From contig SUTA01000009.1 in NCBI GenBank assembly GCA_015063135.1, positions 25,869 to 89,868 on the forward strand: a stretch of DNA of 64,000 nucleotides. The letters run 5' to 3'. Of this stretch, positions 1 through 9,228 are shown piece after piece (the stretch's first letter is position 1; every line of letters starts with the position of its first letter). The notes beneath the pieces were generated by a model. It saw nothing but the letters and a program-made list of their open reading frames with translations, was not told where the DNA came from and did no database searches. Origin of the DNA: Thermoplasmata archaeon (GTDB taxonomy: Archaea > Thermoplasmatota > Thermoplasmata > Methanomassiliicoccales > Methanomethylophilaceae). Made by a program: the position numbers and the translations under genes.

Positions 1-132
1 GGTCTTCCCCGCTCCGTTATGGCCGATGAGGCCGAAGATCTCGCCCTCCTTCACGGTGAGGGATATCCCGTGGACGGCCTCCCTGTTGCCGTAGGACTTA
101 TGGACATCGTCTAGAACGAGTGCGTCCGTCAT
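1..132 (-). CDS. ABC transporter ATP-binding protein, N-terminal fragment
   Basis: This is the first 44 codons of an ABC-type ATPase that runs off the window edge. The P-loop GHNGAGKT sits at the very end of the visible part, preceded by the strand/turn typical of the ABC N-terminus ([15 protein letters not shown]). It would couple ATP hydrolysis to export or import at the membrane; the substrate cannot be judged. Under the standard code the upstream prefoldin ORF overlaps this start by ATGA, but the CGA-terminated reading leaves an 86-nt spacer that could hold its own promoter. Confidence 0.85.
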   Translation of the reverse strand, partial: MTDALVLDDVHKSYGNREAVHGISLTVKEGEIFGLIGHNGAGKT

Positions 133-218
133 GGAGACCCCAACGGCATCCGATTATTTACGGTTGGCAGTCGCCGGGGCAATGGATGGAGAAGATGTAA
201 AGGGTTTGTGGAACGCGA

Positions 219-587
219 TCGCTCCTCGTCCTCGTTGGAGGGCGCGGAGGCACCGCCCATGGCGGCGCTGATGGTCTGCTGGAGCACGGTGTACTTCTCC
301 TTGAGGGAGGTCTCCTGGCGCTCCATGCTGCTGATCCTGACCTCCATCATCTCGATGGAGTCGTCGAGCTCCGCCTTCAGGGCATCGACGTCGTCGACCT
401 TGATCAGCAGGGATCCGGCCGTCCTGTAGACGGTGCCGGTGCTCTTCTCGAGCTCCTCGCGGGTCCTGACGAGCTCCCTCCTCTGGGCGTCCATCTGGAC
501 CTTCTGGGTGGTGATGGCCTGCAGCTGCTGCTGGACCTGCTGGAACTGAGCGATCTGGTTCTGGAGCTGGGGGCTGATTCCGTTCAT
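219..587 (-). CDS. pfdB: Prefoldin subunit beta
   Basis: Beta subunit of the hexameric archaeal chaperone that captures unfolded proteins for the thermosome. The 122-residue product has two long coiled-coil helices (Q-rich N-terminal helix, E/K-rich C-terminal helix) around a central beta hairpin, and it ends in an acidic tail NEDEE. The next codon is CGA; under the standard code the ORF continues 30 odd residues (to 129) with no prefoldin character. It is the last gene of the exosome superoperon and follows pcc1 directly. It is one of the clearest CGA-terminated genes, because about 120 residues is the normal family length. Confidence 0.92.
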
Positions 588-591
588 GTCT

Positions 592-822
592 TCACCTGGT
601 CAAATCGCCGATGTCCTCAACGACTTTGATGCATTCGAGGTACGAGTTCACCGCCGCCCTCATGGCGGAGGTGTCGGAGGCGGTTATGCGGATCACCGCT
701 GCGCCGTCCTCCCGAATGATCTCCGTGGAGGTCCTGGGCAGTTCCCTGCCCGCCTCCGGGGAGATGGCAGCGGCCGCCGTGCCGGCGGCCGGGCCCTCGA
801 TCCTCAGTTCGGCTCTGAGCAT
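592..822 (-). CDS. pcc1: KEOPS complex subunit Pcc1
   Basis: A 76-residue protein matching archaeal Pcc1, the small dimerising subunit of the KEOPS/EKC complex that makes t6A37 on ANN-decoding tRNAs with Kae1. The beta-alpha-beta pattern and the C-terminal helix with AVNSYLECIKVVEDI fit the family. It lies between rpoP and pfdB, the conserved archaeal order. It ends in TGA, and its start is 2 nt past the rpoP stop. The assignment rests on length, position and a family resemblance recalled from memory. Confidence 0.85.
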   Translation of the reverse strand: MLRAELRIEGPAAGTAAAAISPEAGRELPRTSTEIIREDGAAVIRITASDTSAMRAAVNSYLECIKVVEDIGDLTR

Positions 823-823
823 G

Positions 824-955
824 TCAGTCGGATTTCAGGACCTTCTTCACGTTGGGTCTCTCCTTGAAGAAGATCTTGGATCCGCACTTCTCGCACTGGA
901 GTCCCAGCGCGTTGACGTTCCTGACGGGCTCGTTGCACTTTGCGCATCTGTACAT
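824..955 (-). CDS. rpoP: DNA-directed RNA polymerase subunit P (Rpo12)
   Basis: A 43-codon gene missed by the ORF track. It encodes MYRCAKCNEPVRNVNALGLQ and continues to a CEKCGSKIFFKERP motif, a compact zinc ribbon with two CxxC pairs (residues 4/7 and 21/24). This is the archaeal counterpart of Rpb12, needed for assembly of the Rpo3/Rpo10 platform of RNA polymerase. It starts 16 nt after the L37Ae stop, as in most Euryarchaeota, and ends in TGA. Confidence 0.93.
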   Translation of the reverse strand: MYRCAKCNEPVRNVNALGLQCEKCGSKIFFKERPNVKKVLKSD

Positions 956-971
956 TCGGACCACCGCGGGT

Positions 972-1220
972 TCACTCTTCGACCTGGGAGAGCTCCTTCT
1001 TGGTCTTGGGGGTGTAAGCCTCGGCGGCGAACTTGACGCCGCAGTGCTTGCAGCTCCAGATGCCGGAGCTGACCCTCTTGACCGCCATGTGGTGGCAGAC
1101 GGGGCACTCGTGCTTGGCTTTCTGAGTGGCCTCGATGGACTTTATCCTGTTGCGCACGACGACGCCGTACCTGGCACCGAACCTGCCGGAGGATCCTGCT
1201 TTCTGTGTTCTCTTCGACAT
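972..1220 (-). CDS. rpl37ae: 50S ribosomal protein L37Ae
   Basis: An 82-residue zinc-ribbon ribosomal protein (eL43). The N-terminus is basic (SKRTQKAGSSGRFGARYG), and the four-cysteine motif CPVC...CKHC sits at residues 39-60. It is located in the large ribosomal subunit and lies 6 nt downstream of rrp42 in the exosome superoperon. Stop is TGA. Confidence 0.96.
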   Translation of the reverse strand: MSKRTQKAGSSGRFGARYGVVVRNRIKSIEATQKAKHECPVCHHMAVKRVSSGIWSCKHCGVKFAAEAYTPKTKKELSQVEE

Positions 1221-1226
1221 GATGAA

Positions 1227-2000
1227 TCACCCGATGATTTTCCTTATCTCGATTCCCTTCTCGACGGCCCTGTCGAGGCACTGGCTCAGTTCCTCGAGGG
1301 TGATCGATCCGCGACCGCCTTTCTGCATGGCCCTGAAGTTACCGTTGTCGTCGGTGGTGACCGTCAGACGCGCGCTCGAGATCTGTTCTTCGTCGAAATT
1401 TGGGTCTACTATTAAATGATTTCCGAGTTTGCACTCCGTTATGGATATTGGCGTGCAGGTGATGGGCAGGGGCTTGTTCTCGCCCTTGCCGTACTGCTCG
1501 CCGGGGATGGTGGCGTTCTTGAGGGCGCACACCGCGGCCAGGTTGGCAGCGTCGAACAGGTTGCCGTCGTGGTTGATGGCGTAGATGTCGACGAAGCACA
1601 TCCAGACCTCCTCTCCGGGGACGATGCACAGGGCCTCGACGTCGACCATGCCGGACTCGCGGATTCCGCGGTCCACGACACGGGCGAGCTCGATGGCGTC
1701 CTCGCCGGGCGGACCGGACTCGAAGGTGGGGTGGGCCATGGGGATGAGCTCGGCCCCGGTGGTCAGGACTCCGATGTTGGGGGTGTCCGGGAACGGGGTC
1801 CCGGGGATGATCTTGACTCCGGCCATGACGACGGTCTTGCCGATCTTGACCTTGGCGGATCCGTCGGCGGACTCGATGAGGCCGGTCTCGACGGAGATCT
1901 TCCTGAGGTCGGTGGGGGTCCTGCCGTCGACCCTCTTGCCCTGCTCCAGCAGGTTCATCATGTGGTCGCGCTTGATCTCGGACATCATCTCGACGCTCAT
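1227..2000 (-). CDS. rrp42: Exosome complex component Rrp42
   Basis: A 257-residue RNase PH-fold protein. Rrp42 pairs with Rrp41 in the hexameric ring of the archaeal exosome; it is catalytically inactive but needed for the active site and RNA path. The open frame extends far upstream, but the ATG at 2000 is chosen because it overlaps the rrp41 stop (ATGA) and begins [14 protein letters not shown], a normal N-terminus. It carries the [12 protein letters not shown] motif shared by the family. Stop is TGA. Confidence 0.96.
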   Translation of the reverse strand: MSVEMMSEIKRDHMMNLLEQGKRVDGRTPTDLRKISVETGLIESADGSAKVKIGKTVVMAGVKIIPGTPFPDTPNIGVLTTGAELIPMAHPTFESGPPGEDAIELARVVDRGIRESGMVDVEALCIVPGEEVWMCFVDIYAINHDGNLFDAANLAAVCALKNATIPGEQYGKGENKPLPITCTPISITECKLGNHLIVDPNFDEEQISSARLTVTTDDNGNFRAMQKGGRGSITLEELSQCLDRAVEKGIEIRKIIG

Positions 2001-2743
2001 TCCGACACCTCCTCTCTGTTGGCGGAGTAGCGGCGCTTGAGGGCGTCCCTCTGGAGGTCGTAGACCTCGTGGCACGCTCCGACGGCCATCTCGATGGCGT
2101 GGTCGAACTCCTCGCGGGTCATGTTGCCGTCCATCTGCAGCAGGACGATCTCGTCGGTGCTGGGGATGATGGCGATGGGCACATCCGCCTGGCCGTAGTT
2201 GTCCTCCTCCTTGTTCAGGTCGAGGAGCACGTGGCCGTCGGCCTTCCCGGCGGCGATGGCGGGGACGATGTCCCTCATGGGGATGCCCGCGTCGGCCAGG
2301 GCGACGGATGCGGCGGTGAGGCCGGCGCACCTGGTGCCCGCGTTGGCCTGAAGGATCTCGATGTACACGTCGATGGACGCGCGGGGGTACAGCTCGGTGA
2401 GAACGACTTTCTCGAGGGCCTCGGAGATGATCTTGGAGATCTCGATGGACCTCCTGTCCGGGCCGGGCCTCTTCCTGTCGCTGACGGAGTAGGTCTCCAT
2501 GTTGTACTTGCACTGCACGATCGCCTTGGTGGGGTCCTGCAGGTGCCTGGGGTGGCACTCCCTGGGACCGTAGACGGCCGCCAGGACCTTGTTCTTGCCG
2601 ATCTCGACGTAGGCGGATCCGTCCGCGTTGTCGAGGACGCCGGCCTCGATCTTGATGGGCCTGTGCTGCTCGGCGGTCCTGCCGTCGATCCTCATCCCGT
2701 TCTCATCAACCAGAACCATGTCTGTGTGTCCGCTCATGGTCAC
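1997..2743 (-). CDS. rrp41: Exosome complex exonuclease Rrp41
   Basis: A 248-residue RNase PH-family subunit, the catalytic 3'-5' phosphorolytic exoribonuclease of the archaeal exosome. Visible family marks are [18 protein letters not shown] near the start, [11 protein letters not shown] (phosphate/RNA binding region) and [21 protein letters not shown]-like central strands. The ORF opens with GTG at 2743, which overlaps the rrp4 stop (GTGA); an in-frame ATG lies two codons further on. Translationally coupled to both neighbours. Confidence 0.97.
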   Translation of the reverse strand: MTMSGHTDMVLVDENGMRIDGRTAEQHRPIKIEAGVLDNADGSAYVEIGKNKVLAAVYGPRECHPRHLQDPTKAIVQCKYNMETYSVSDRKRPGPDRRSIEISKIISEALEKVVLTELYPRASIDVYIEILQANAGTRCAGLTAASVALADAGIPMRDIVPAIAAGKADGHVLLDLNKEEDNYGQADVPIAIIPSTDEIVLLQMDGNMTREEFDHAIEMAVGACHEVYDLQRDALKRRYSANREEVSE

Positions 2744-3447
2744 TCATCCTCCTTGTAACCCTCTTCCTGAGGGATCCTTCCCTCGATAAACTCCTTGACC
2801 GCGTCGGTGAGGTTCCCGGACTGGGCCTTGTTCTCAATCATGGCGATGGCCTCGGCGGCGACATCGCAGTTCTCTTCATCCCCGTCGATCCAGATGCGGC
2901 CGTTCTGCCCCACGGTGATGCGGCAGTCGGTCATGTTCTTCAGCATCGAGATCATGGACCCGCTCTTCCCGATGACCCTGGACACCTTGGAGCAGGGGAT
3001 CGTGACGATCCTCCCGCCGGTGATGCGCCTGAGGCCGGAGTCCTTCATGGTGACCTGGATCTTCCTGCTCTCGTCCACGGACAGGATCTTCAGGATGACC
3101 ACGTTGCCCATGCCGAGGTACTTGGATGTGTCCCCGAACTCCACCTTCCACGGGACCTCGCTCACATGGAGCGGGGCGGGGTACGGTGCGTTTATGTCGA
3201 CCATCCAGTTGGACGGCCCGATATCGTTGATCACGCCGATCACGGTGTCCCCGGCCTTGGGCATGTAGCAGCCCTTCAGCGGGATGACGCCCACGGTGTT
3301 CTGGAACACGTTCCTGACACCGGTGATGCTGGCGCGGACCTTGCCATCGACGACGTATGCGTTGTCGCCCGGTTTCATCCCCGTCTCGTCGAGGACGTCG
3401 CCCGGGACCACGATCTCGCGCGTCTGTCTGGCGTTTCTCTTTTCCAT
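2740..3447 (-). CDS. rrp4: Exosome complex RNA-binding subunit Rrp4
   Basis: A 235-residue cap subunit of the exosome. It has an N-terminal domain (to about 65), an S1 domain around 65-145 ([20 protein letters not shown]) and a KH domain around 150-215 ([17 protein letters not shown], with the GxxG loop). It recruits RNA to the Rrp41/42 ring. It follows SBDS after 19 nt and overlaps rrp41 by 4 nt. Confidence 0.97.
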   Translation of the reverse strand: MEKRNARQTREIVVPGDVLDETGMKPGDNAYVVDGKVRASITGVRNVFQNTVGVIPLKGCYMPKAGDTVIGVINDIGPSNWMVDINAPYPAPLHVSEVPWKVEFGDTSKYLGMGNVVILKILSVDESRKIQVTMKDSGLRRITGGRIVTIPCSKVSRVIGKSGSMISMLKNMTDCRITVGQNGRIWIDGDEENCDVAAEAIAMIENKAQSGNLTDAVKEFIEGRIPQEEGYKEDE

Positions 3448-3466
3448 TTTATCACTCTCGCGAATG

Positions 3467-4171
3467 TCAATTAATCAATTTGACGGAGGCCGAGCCCTTG
3501 GTCTTGTGCTTCAGCTTGTCCGTCATCTCAGTTATCAGCCCTGCGGGGATCTCCATGACCCCGATCCAGGAGCCATCGGCGGTCCACTCCTCCCTCTCCA
3601 CCAATCCGTAGTGGATGAGGTCCTCGTAGCAGCGCCCGTAGTCGGCTCCCGAGAGCTTCACGGCCACCTTGCTCTTCTCGAACCTGATCGGGATGAGCGG
3701 CCTGAGGAGCTTCATGGCCTCCTCTATCTCCTTGTCCAGAGGCTTGAACGGGTCGACGTGGAACTTGGCCTCCTCCAGCGCCATCTGTATCCTGATGGGC
3801 GGGTGGGGGGTCTTGGTCTGGGGGTTTATCGCGTTGGCCGCGATGTATGTGATGACCTGGTTCATCTTCGCGTCGAGCATCGCCTTGCGCTGCTCGGCGG
3901 TCATCTGGACCTCCCCCTTCTCAACGATCTTCCTCGCGATCTCCGCGATGTCCTCTGTTCCGAACGCCTCCTTGATCTTGTCCTCCGCGGGCCTGGTGCC
4001 CTTGGAGGCGTTCTTGAAGACGTCCTCGACCGCCATGTAGTCCAGGATGTCGTAGGGCTTCCCCTGCTTGATGAGGTCCACGATCTTCGGGTCCAGGAGG
4101 ATCTCGAAGGTCTCGCCGTGACTCTCGAGCCTGGCAACGATGGCGTCGTCTAGGTTGACCATCTCGCTCAC
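3467..4171 (-). CDS. sbds: Ribosome maturation protein SBDS
   Basis: A 234-residue homologue of Shwachman-Bodian-Diamond protein, which releases the anti-association factor aIF6 from the 50S subunit with EF-2-like GTPases. It shows the N-terminal SBDS fold (ARLESHGETFEILLDP), the acidic central helices and the C-terminal ferredoxin-like domain. It overlaps psmA by 4 nt (ATGA), the conserved archaeal arrangement linking proteasome, ribosome maturation and exosome genes. Stop is TGA. Confidence 0.95.
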   Translation of the reverse strand: MSEMVNLDDAIVARLESHGETFEILLDPKIVDLIKQGKPYDILDYMAVEDVFKNASKGTRPAEDKIKEAFGTEDIAEIARKIVEKGEVQMTAEQRKAMLDAKMNQVITYIAANAINPQTKTPHPPIRIQMALEEAKFHVDPFKPLDKEIEEAMKLLRPLIPIRFEKSKVAVKLSGADYGRCYEDLIHYGLVEREEWTADGSWIGVMEIPAGLITEMTDKLKHKTKGSASVKLIN

Positions 4172-4878
4172 AGCTTGGAGATGAGCTTGGAGATCTCCTT
4201 CTCGGAGAGCCTCCTGAACCTGGCGTCCTTCTCGGCGACGCCGATCTCGACGGCCTCGGCCTTGAGGTCGTCCTCTATGGCGGCCTTCAGCGCCTTGAGG
4301 GCGAGGACCAGCGCGTCGTCCCTGGACATGTCGTCCTGGAACTCCTTCTCGAACATCTCCATGACGACCTGGCGGCCGCTTCCGATGCTCGTGGCCTTGT
4401 ACGCGACGAGGGCCCCGCTCGGGTCGGTCTCGTAAAGGTGCGCTCCGTCGTCATCGGTTCCCGCGACGAGCAGGGCGGTCCCGAAGGGGCGCCCTCCGCC
4501 GTACTGGGTGTAGTTCTGCTTGATGTCGCAGATCCTCTTGACGAGCATGGATACGGAGATGTTCTCGCCGTACTGTACCCTGTGGGTCTGGGCCTGCTTC
4601 CTGGCCTCATCGACGAGGACCCTGGCGTCGGCGACGAGACCGGATGTTGCGCATCCGATGTAGTCATCGATGTCGTGGATCTTCTCGGTGGACTTGGGCT
4701 CCAGCAGCCTGCTGGGCGTCTTCTTGTCGACGACGAGGGCCACTCCGCCCTTGAACTTGATTCCGATCGTGGTCGAGCCTTTCTTGACCGCCTCGCGGGC
4801 GTACTCGACCTGGAAAAGCCTTCCATCGGGGGAGAAAACGGTGATGCCCCTGTCATAAGCCATCTGTCCGGGTTGCAT
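4168..4878 (-). CDS. psmA: Proteasome subunit alpha
   Basis: A 236-residue alpha-ring subunit of the 20S proteasome, gating substrate entry into the protease chamber. It has the diagnostic alpha-subunit N-terminus (AYDRGITVFSPDGRLFQVEYA) and lacks the catalytic N-terminal threonine of beta subunits. The start at 4878 gives MQPGQMAYDRG. A TATA box (CTTTATAGG on the minus strand, about 4921-4930) lies 45 nt upstream, inside the standard-code tail of rnp2. Confidence 0.97.
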   Translation of the reverse strand: MQPGQMAYDRGITVFSPDGRLFQVEYAREAVKKGSTTIGIKFKGGVALVVDKKTPSRLLEPKSTEKIHDIDDYIGCATSGLVADARVLVDEARKQAQTHRVQYGENISVSMLVKRICDIKQNYTQYGGGRPFGTALLVAGTDDDGAHLYETDPSGALVAYKATSIGSGRQVVMEMFEKEFQDDMSRDDALVLALKALKAAIEDDLKAEAVEIGVAEKDARFRRLSEKEISKLISKL

Positions 4879-4920
4879 TAAACTCTACGCTCCTCTTTTA
4901 TTAGGCGACCCTATCCTACC

Positions 4921-4930
4921 CTCCTATAAA
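4921..4930 (-). promoter_or_regulatory. TATA box of psmA
   Basis: CTTTATAGG on the minus strand, followed about 45 nt later by the psmA ATG. It lies downstream of the CGA that ends rnp2 but inside the standard-code rnp2 ORF, which supports the shorter rnp2. Confidence 0.55.
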
Positions 4931-4948
4931 GAAGTATTGGGGTAGCGC

Positions 4949-5248
4949 TCGCTTCTTGCGGCGGGGCACCCTGAGCTCCGGGTACCTGTCGCGGAGCGTC
5001 TTGAGGGTCCCAGACGTGAGCACGGGCTCCGAGCCGGGGAAAGCGCCGGTGACGGCGGAGATCGCGGATTCCACCTCGGCGGGGCTGCAGCGTACCACCG
5101 CCCAGCCATCCCCGCACGTGATAACCTTCAGCCCCGGGATCGGCCCGGAGAACGGCTCCAAGGCCTTCACGAGACCGTCCCTGCGGAGATCGCTGGGCAC
5201 GCGCATCGCGACGTAGCGCCTCCTCCCGCGGACCGATTTCACGACCAT
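4949..5248 (-). CDS. rnp2: Ribonuclease P protein component 2 (Pop5/Rpp14-like)
   Basis: A 99-residue basic protein beginning MVVKSVRGRRRYVAMRVPSD, which fits the Pop5/Rpp14 fold of the archaeal RNase P holoenzyme (tRNA 5' maturation). The start at 5248 is preferred to the longer ORF (5311) because GGAGGT sits just upstream and the extra 21 residues are unlike the family. The protein reaches CGA after RVPRRKK; the standard-code ORF runs on 11 codons to 4916 through the psmA TATA box. It heads the exosome superoperon, where this gene is normally found. Confidence 0.82.
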
Positions 5249-5782
5249 GGACCTCCATCGGCGCCGGGGTTTTAACCATATCGAATGGCGGCTGGTTCGC
5301 CTACTTTTCAAGTTGGAGCCGGAAGGATTCGGAACGGGTTGCCATCGGACTCTCGGTTGTTACTAATCGATTATTCGTGTTACTAGTTGGATGGATTGCG
5401 ATTCCAGCCCGTGGATGGAAATACCCAGACTCAAAAATATTAGTGTTTTTTTATGCTTATTATATTTAAATCATGTGGTTAAGTAAATCATTGTGTTATC
5501 AACAAAAAACACCCTGATCGATTCATACAAGAATGTGGATTTTTAACCATTATACTTGTAGAATTATCCATTTAGATAATCCTTGATAAAACATAAAAAT
5601 TCATTGCTGGCTATTTAATTTTTAGCCTACCCTAAATAAATTAGGAACGCTTTTAGACCAGAAATCAGAATGCCCTTTTACAATAAGATGATACTATAAA
5701 TGCCTTTCTTAAATCCCTTAATATATTATCCCCTGTATTACAGAAATCATTCCAAACACCGTTTGGTAACGGAGGCAAAGAT
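5249..5782. promoter_or_regulatory. Divergent AT-rich leader between rnp2 and hdrA
   Basis: About 530 nt without a gene, sharply AT-rich against a GC-rich background. It holds several TATA-like runs; the best for hdrA is TTAATATATTA at about 5718-5728, roughly 55 nt before the hdrA start. A GGAGG ribosome-binding site lies at 5771. A TTAAAACC-like element near 5270 may serve rnp2 on the other strand. The length suggests a long hdrA leader or extra regulatory sites, but I see no clear hairpin or riboswitch. Confidence 0.5.
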
Positions 5783-8700
5783 TTGACAAAATCGGCTTTG
5801 GTAATCGGTGGAGGAATCGCGGGAATCCAGGCTTCCCTGGATCTTGCTGACAGGGGCATCCATGTCTATCTCGTTGAGAGGGACGCCACCATCGGTGGTG
5901 TGATGTGCCGTCTGGACAAGACGTTCCCTACGAACGACTGTTCCGCGTGTATCCTCTCGCCTAAAATGGCGGATTGTAACGGACACCCGAACATCACCAC
6001 CCTGACCTACCACGAGGTCCTCAGTGTTGATGGGAAGGCGGGAGACTTCAAGGTGAAGGTCCTCAAGAAGGCAAGGTACGTCAACCCCAAGGAGTGTACC
6101 GGCTGCGGAGACTGCATCGCGAAGTGCCCCGTGAAGAACATCCCCGACAAGTACGAGTTCGGGCTCACCAACAGGAAAGCGATCTACATCCCCCACGCTC
6201 AGGCCGTCCCCCGTGTCGCCCTGATCGACAAGGACTACTGCAACATGCTCAAGAAGGGCAAGTGCGGTCTCTGCCAGAAGACTTGCGGCAAGGGAGCGAT
6301 CCACTACGACGACAAAGATGAGGAGATCACCCTCGAGGTCGGATCCATCATCGCCGCGGCCGGATTCAAGGTCTGGGACGCGAAGATCGCCACCGAGTAC
6401 GGCTACGGCAAATTCCAGAACGTCGTGACCGCCATCGAGTACGAGAGGATCATGTGCGCCTCCGGACCCAACAGGGGACACATCGTCATGCCCTCTTCCG
6501 GAGAGGACCCCAAGAAGATCGCTTTCATCCAGTGCTGCGGATCCAGGTCCGAGAAGAAAGGCTGGAAGAAGTACTGCTCCTCCGTGTGCTGCATGTACGC
6601 GACGAAGCAGGCCATGATCACCAAGGAGCACGGAGACCTCCAGGAGGACATCTTCTTCATGGACATCAGGTCCTATGGAAAGGAGTTCGAGGCCTACATC
6701 CACCGCGGTGAGGACGAGTACGGAATCAACATGCACAGGGGCGCCCGCGTCTCCAACGTCGAGGAGGACCCTGTGACCAAGAAGCTGACCATCAGCTACA
6801 CCGACGATGAGAACAACGGAGTCTCCGAGGAGTTCGACATGGTCGTCCTGTCCATCGGACTCGCACCCCCGGAGGGCGCCGAGGAGTTCGCCAAGACCCT
6901 CGGAATCGAGCTCAACGAGTACGGGTTCTGCAAGACTTCCGTCTACCACCCGCTCGAGACCACCAGAGAGGGTATCTTCGTCACCGGAGCCTTCGCCGCT
7001 CCCAAGGACATCCCCACCTCCGTCGCCGAGGCAAGCGGAGCTTCCGCCAAGGCCGGAGCCTGGATCGTCGACGAGAACTTCGAGCGCTGCGCTCCCAAGA
7101 AGTACCCCGAGGAGAAGAACGTCGAGGGAGTCCCGCCCCGCGTCGGTGTCTGGGTCTGCCACTGCGGTATCAACATCGGATCCGTGGTCGATGTCCCCAG
7201 CGTCGTCGAGTACGCGAAGACTCTGCCCAACGTCGTCATCGCGAACGAGTCCCAGTACGCTTGCGCACAGGACTGCCTCGAGAGCATCTCCGCCGCGATC
7301 AAAGAGCACGACCTCAACAGGGTCGTCGTCGCCTCATGCACCCCCAGGACCCACGAGCCCCTCTTCAGGGAGGCCTGCAGGGACGGAGGTCTGAACAAGT
7401 ACCTGTGCAACATGGCCAACATCCGCGACCAGTGCTCCTGGATCCACATGCACGAGCACGAGGCCGCCACCAAGAAGGCCAAGGACCTGCTCAGGATGGC
7501 CATCGCCAAAGCGAGCCTGCTCGAGCCCCTCGTCGGTTCCGAGATCCCGGTCACCAACGCCGCCGCCGTCATCGGTGGAGGTATCACCGGTATGACCGCC
7601 GCTCTGGACATCGCCGCTCAGGGATACCCTGTCCACCTCGTCGAGAGGGAGAAGGAGCTGGGAGGATTCGCCCGCAACTTCCGCCACAAGGAGGATGGAA
7701 TCGCTGTCCAGGACTTCCTGGCCGAGACCATCAAGAAAGTCGAGAGCAACAAGCTGATCCAGGTGCACAAGGGCGTCACCGTCAAGGACATCCCCGGATT
7801 CGTCGGCAACTTCAAGCTGCAGCTGAGCGACGGCGGAGAGTACCCCGTCGGAGCCGTTCTGTTCGCAGTCGGAGCAGCCGCCTACGAGCCCACCGAGTAC
7901 AACTTCGGCAAGGACGACAAGGTCATGACCCAGATCGTCGCCGAGAAGCAGATCGAGGAGGGCAAGTTCAAGGGACAGGACGTCGTCTTCATCCAGTGCG
8001 TCGGATCCAGGAACGACCAGGTCAAGTACTGCAGCCGTGTCTGCTGCGCCGCCTCCCTGAGGATGGCCATCCAGATCAAACTGCAGAACCCCATGGCCAA
8101 CGTCACCATCATCCACAAGGACATCAGGACCTACGGATTCCGCGAGGAGCTCTACAACAGGGCCTGCCAGATGGGCGTCAAGTTCCTGAGGTACCCTGTC
8201 AACGACGCCATGCCCGCGTACGACGGAAAGGTCGTCAAGGCCTACGACGCCACTCTCGGCGCCGAGCTCGAGATCCCCGTCGACACCGTCGTCCTGGCCG
8301 CCGGTATCACCCCCATGAGGGAGGAGAAGGAGGTCCTGGCCAAGATGGTGAAGGTCCCCATCTCCAAAGACGGATTCTACTTCGAGGCCCACCAGAAGCT
8401 GAGGCCCGTCGACTTCGCCACCGAGGGTGTCTACGTCGCCGGAGCAGCCCACTGGCCCAAGTTCATGGACGAGTGCATCGCCCAGGCCTCCGGAGCCGCA
8501 TCCAGGATGCTGACCGTCATCTCCAAGGACAAGTTCATCTCCGAGGGTATCGTCGCCGTGTCCAACCACAACCTGTGCGACGGATGCGGAGTCTGCGTCG
8601 GATGCTGCGACTTCAACGCCATCCAGCTCGAGGAGCAGCCCAACGGAACCCTCAAGTCCGTGGTCAACCCCGGTCTGTGCAAGGGATGCGGATGCTGCGT

Positions 8701-8803
8701 CGCCTCCTGCCCCGCAGGTGCGATGGAGCAGAGAGGATTCAGGAACAAGCAGATCATCGCTGAGATCGACGCTTGCCTGGACTACCCCGTAGGAGGAGAG
8801 TGA
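5783..8803 (+). CDS. hdrA: CoB-CoM heterodisulfide reductase subunit A, long form
   Basis: A 1006-residue flavin iron-sulfur protein, the bifurcating core of the HdrABC-MvhADG complex. An N-terminal FAD fold (GGGIAG at residues 9-14) is followed by ferredoxin motifs CTGCGDCIAKCP (about 104) and CGLCQKTCGKG (about 160). A CHCGINIG segment (about 460) and a second FAD fold (GGGITG, about 597) come next, and two C-terminal [4Fe-4S] motifs end the protein: CDGCGVCVGCC and CKGCGCCVASCP. At about 1000 residues it is much longer than the roughly 650 of classical HdrA because the flavin domain is duplicated. Start is TTG behind a strong GGAGG. It contains no CGA codon and ends in TGA. hdrB and hdrC are not in the window. 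Confidence 0.95.
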   Translation: MTKSALVIGGGIAGIQASLDLADRGIHVYLVERDATIGGVMCRLDKTFPTNDCSACILSPKMADCNGHPNITTLTYHEVLSVDGKAGDFKVKVLKKARYVNPKECTGCGDCIAKCPVKNIPDKYEFGLTNRKAIYIPHAQAVPRVALIDKDYCNMLKKGKCGLCQKTCGKGAIHYDDKDEEITLEVGSIIAAAGFKVWDAKIATEYGYGKFQNVVTAIEYERIMCASGPNRGHIVMPSSGEDPKKIAFIQCCGSRSEKKGWKKYCSSVCCMYATKQAMITKEHGDLQEDIFFMDIRSYGKEFEAYIHRGEDEYGINMHRGARVSNVEEDPVTKKLTISYTDDENNGVSEEFDMVVLSIGLAPPEGAEEFAKTLGIELNEYGFCKTSVYHPLETTREGIFVTGAFAAPKDIPTSVAEASGASAKAGAWIVDENFERCAPKKYPEEKNVEGVPPRVGVWVCHCGINIGSVVDVPSVVEYAKTLPNVVIANESQYACAQDCLESISAAIKEHDLNRVVVASCTPRTHEPLFREACRDGGLNKYLCNMANIRDQCSWIHMHEHEAATKKAKDLLRMAIAKASLLEPLVGSEIPVTNAAAVIGGGITGMTAALDIAAQGYPVHLVEREKELGGFARNFRHKEDGIAVQDFLAETIKKVESNKLIQVHKGVTVKDIPGFVGNFKLQLSDGGEYPVGAVLFAVGAAAYEPTEYNFGKDDKVMTQIVAEKQIEEGKFKGQDVVFIQCVGSRNDQVKYCSRVCCAASLRMAIQIKLQNPMANVTIIHKDIRTYGFREELYNRACQMGVKFLRYPVNDAMPAYDGKVVKAYDATLGAELEIPVDTVVLAAGITPMREEKEVLAKMVKVPISKDGFYFEAHQKLRPVDFATEGVYVAGAAHWPKFMDECIAQASGAASRMLTVISKDKFISEGIVAVSNHNLCDGCGVCVGCCDFNAIQLEEQPNGTLKSVVNPGLCKGCGCCVASCPAGAMEQRGFRNKQIIAEIDACLDYPVGGE

Positions 8804-8808
8804 TTACG

Positions 8809-9228
8809 ATGGCTGACTTCGAACCTAGGATCGTTACCTTCTGCTGCAACTGGTGCTCCTACGCGGGCGCCGACGGAGCAGGAGTCGCGAGGCTTCAGAT
8901 GCCCACCAACTTCCGTATCATCAGGACCATGTGCTCCGCGCGTGTCGACCCCGAGTTCATCCTCAGGGCCTTCTCCAAAGGAGCCGACGGCGTGATGGTT
9001 CTCGGATGCCACCCCGCTGACTGCCACTACATCGGCGGCAACTACAGGGCCAGGAGGAGGATCGCCCTCCTCAGGATGGTCCTGGAGCAGTACGGATTCG
9101 ACCCCAAGAGGCTCAAGCTCGAGTGGGTCTCCGCTTCCGAGGGAGAGAAATTCCAGAAGACCGTGTGCGAGTTCATCGACACCATCAAGGCCCTCGGGCC
9201 GACCCCCCTGCAGAAGGAGGCGAACTGA
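8809..9228 (+). CDS. mvhD: F420-non-reducing hydrogenase iron-sulfur subunit D
   Basis: A 139-residue MvhD, the [2Fe-2S] protein that passes electrons from the MvhAG hydrogenase to HdrA. Conserved cysteines appear in FCCNWCSYAGAD, MCSARVDPE and GCHPADCHY. The ATG at 8809 sits behind AGGAGGAG and 5 nt after the hdrA stop; the longer ORF start at 8773 lies inside hdrA. It abuts mvhG directly (TGA then ATG). Confidence 0.96.
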   Translation: MADFEPRIVTFCCNWCSYAGADGAGVARLQMPTNFRIIRTMCSARVDPEFILRAFSKGADGVMVLGCHPADCHYIGGNYRARRRIALLRMVLEQYGFDPKRLKLEWVSASEGEKFQKTVCEFIDTIKALGPTPLQKEAN

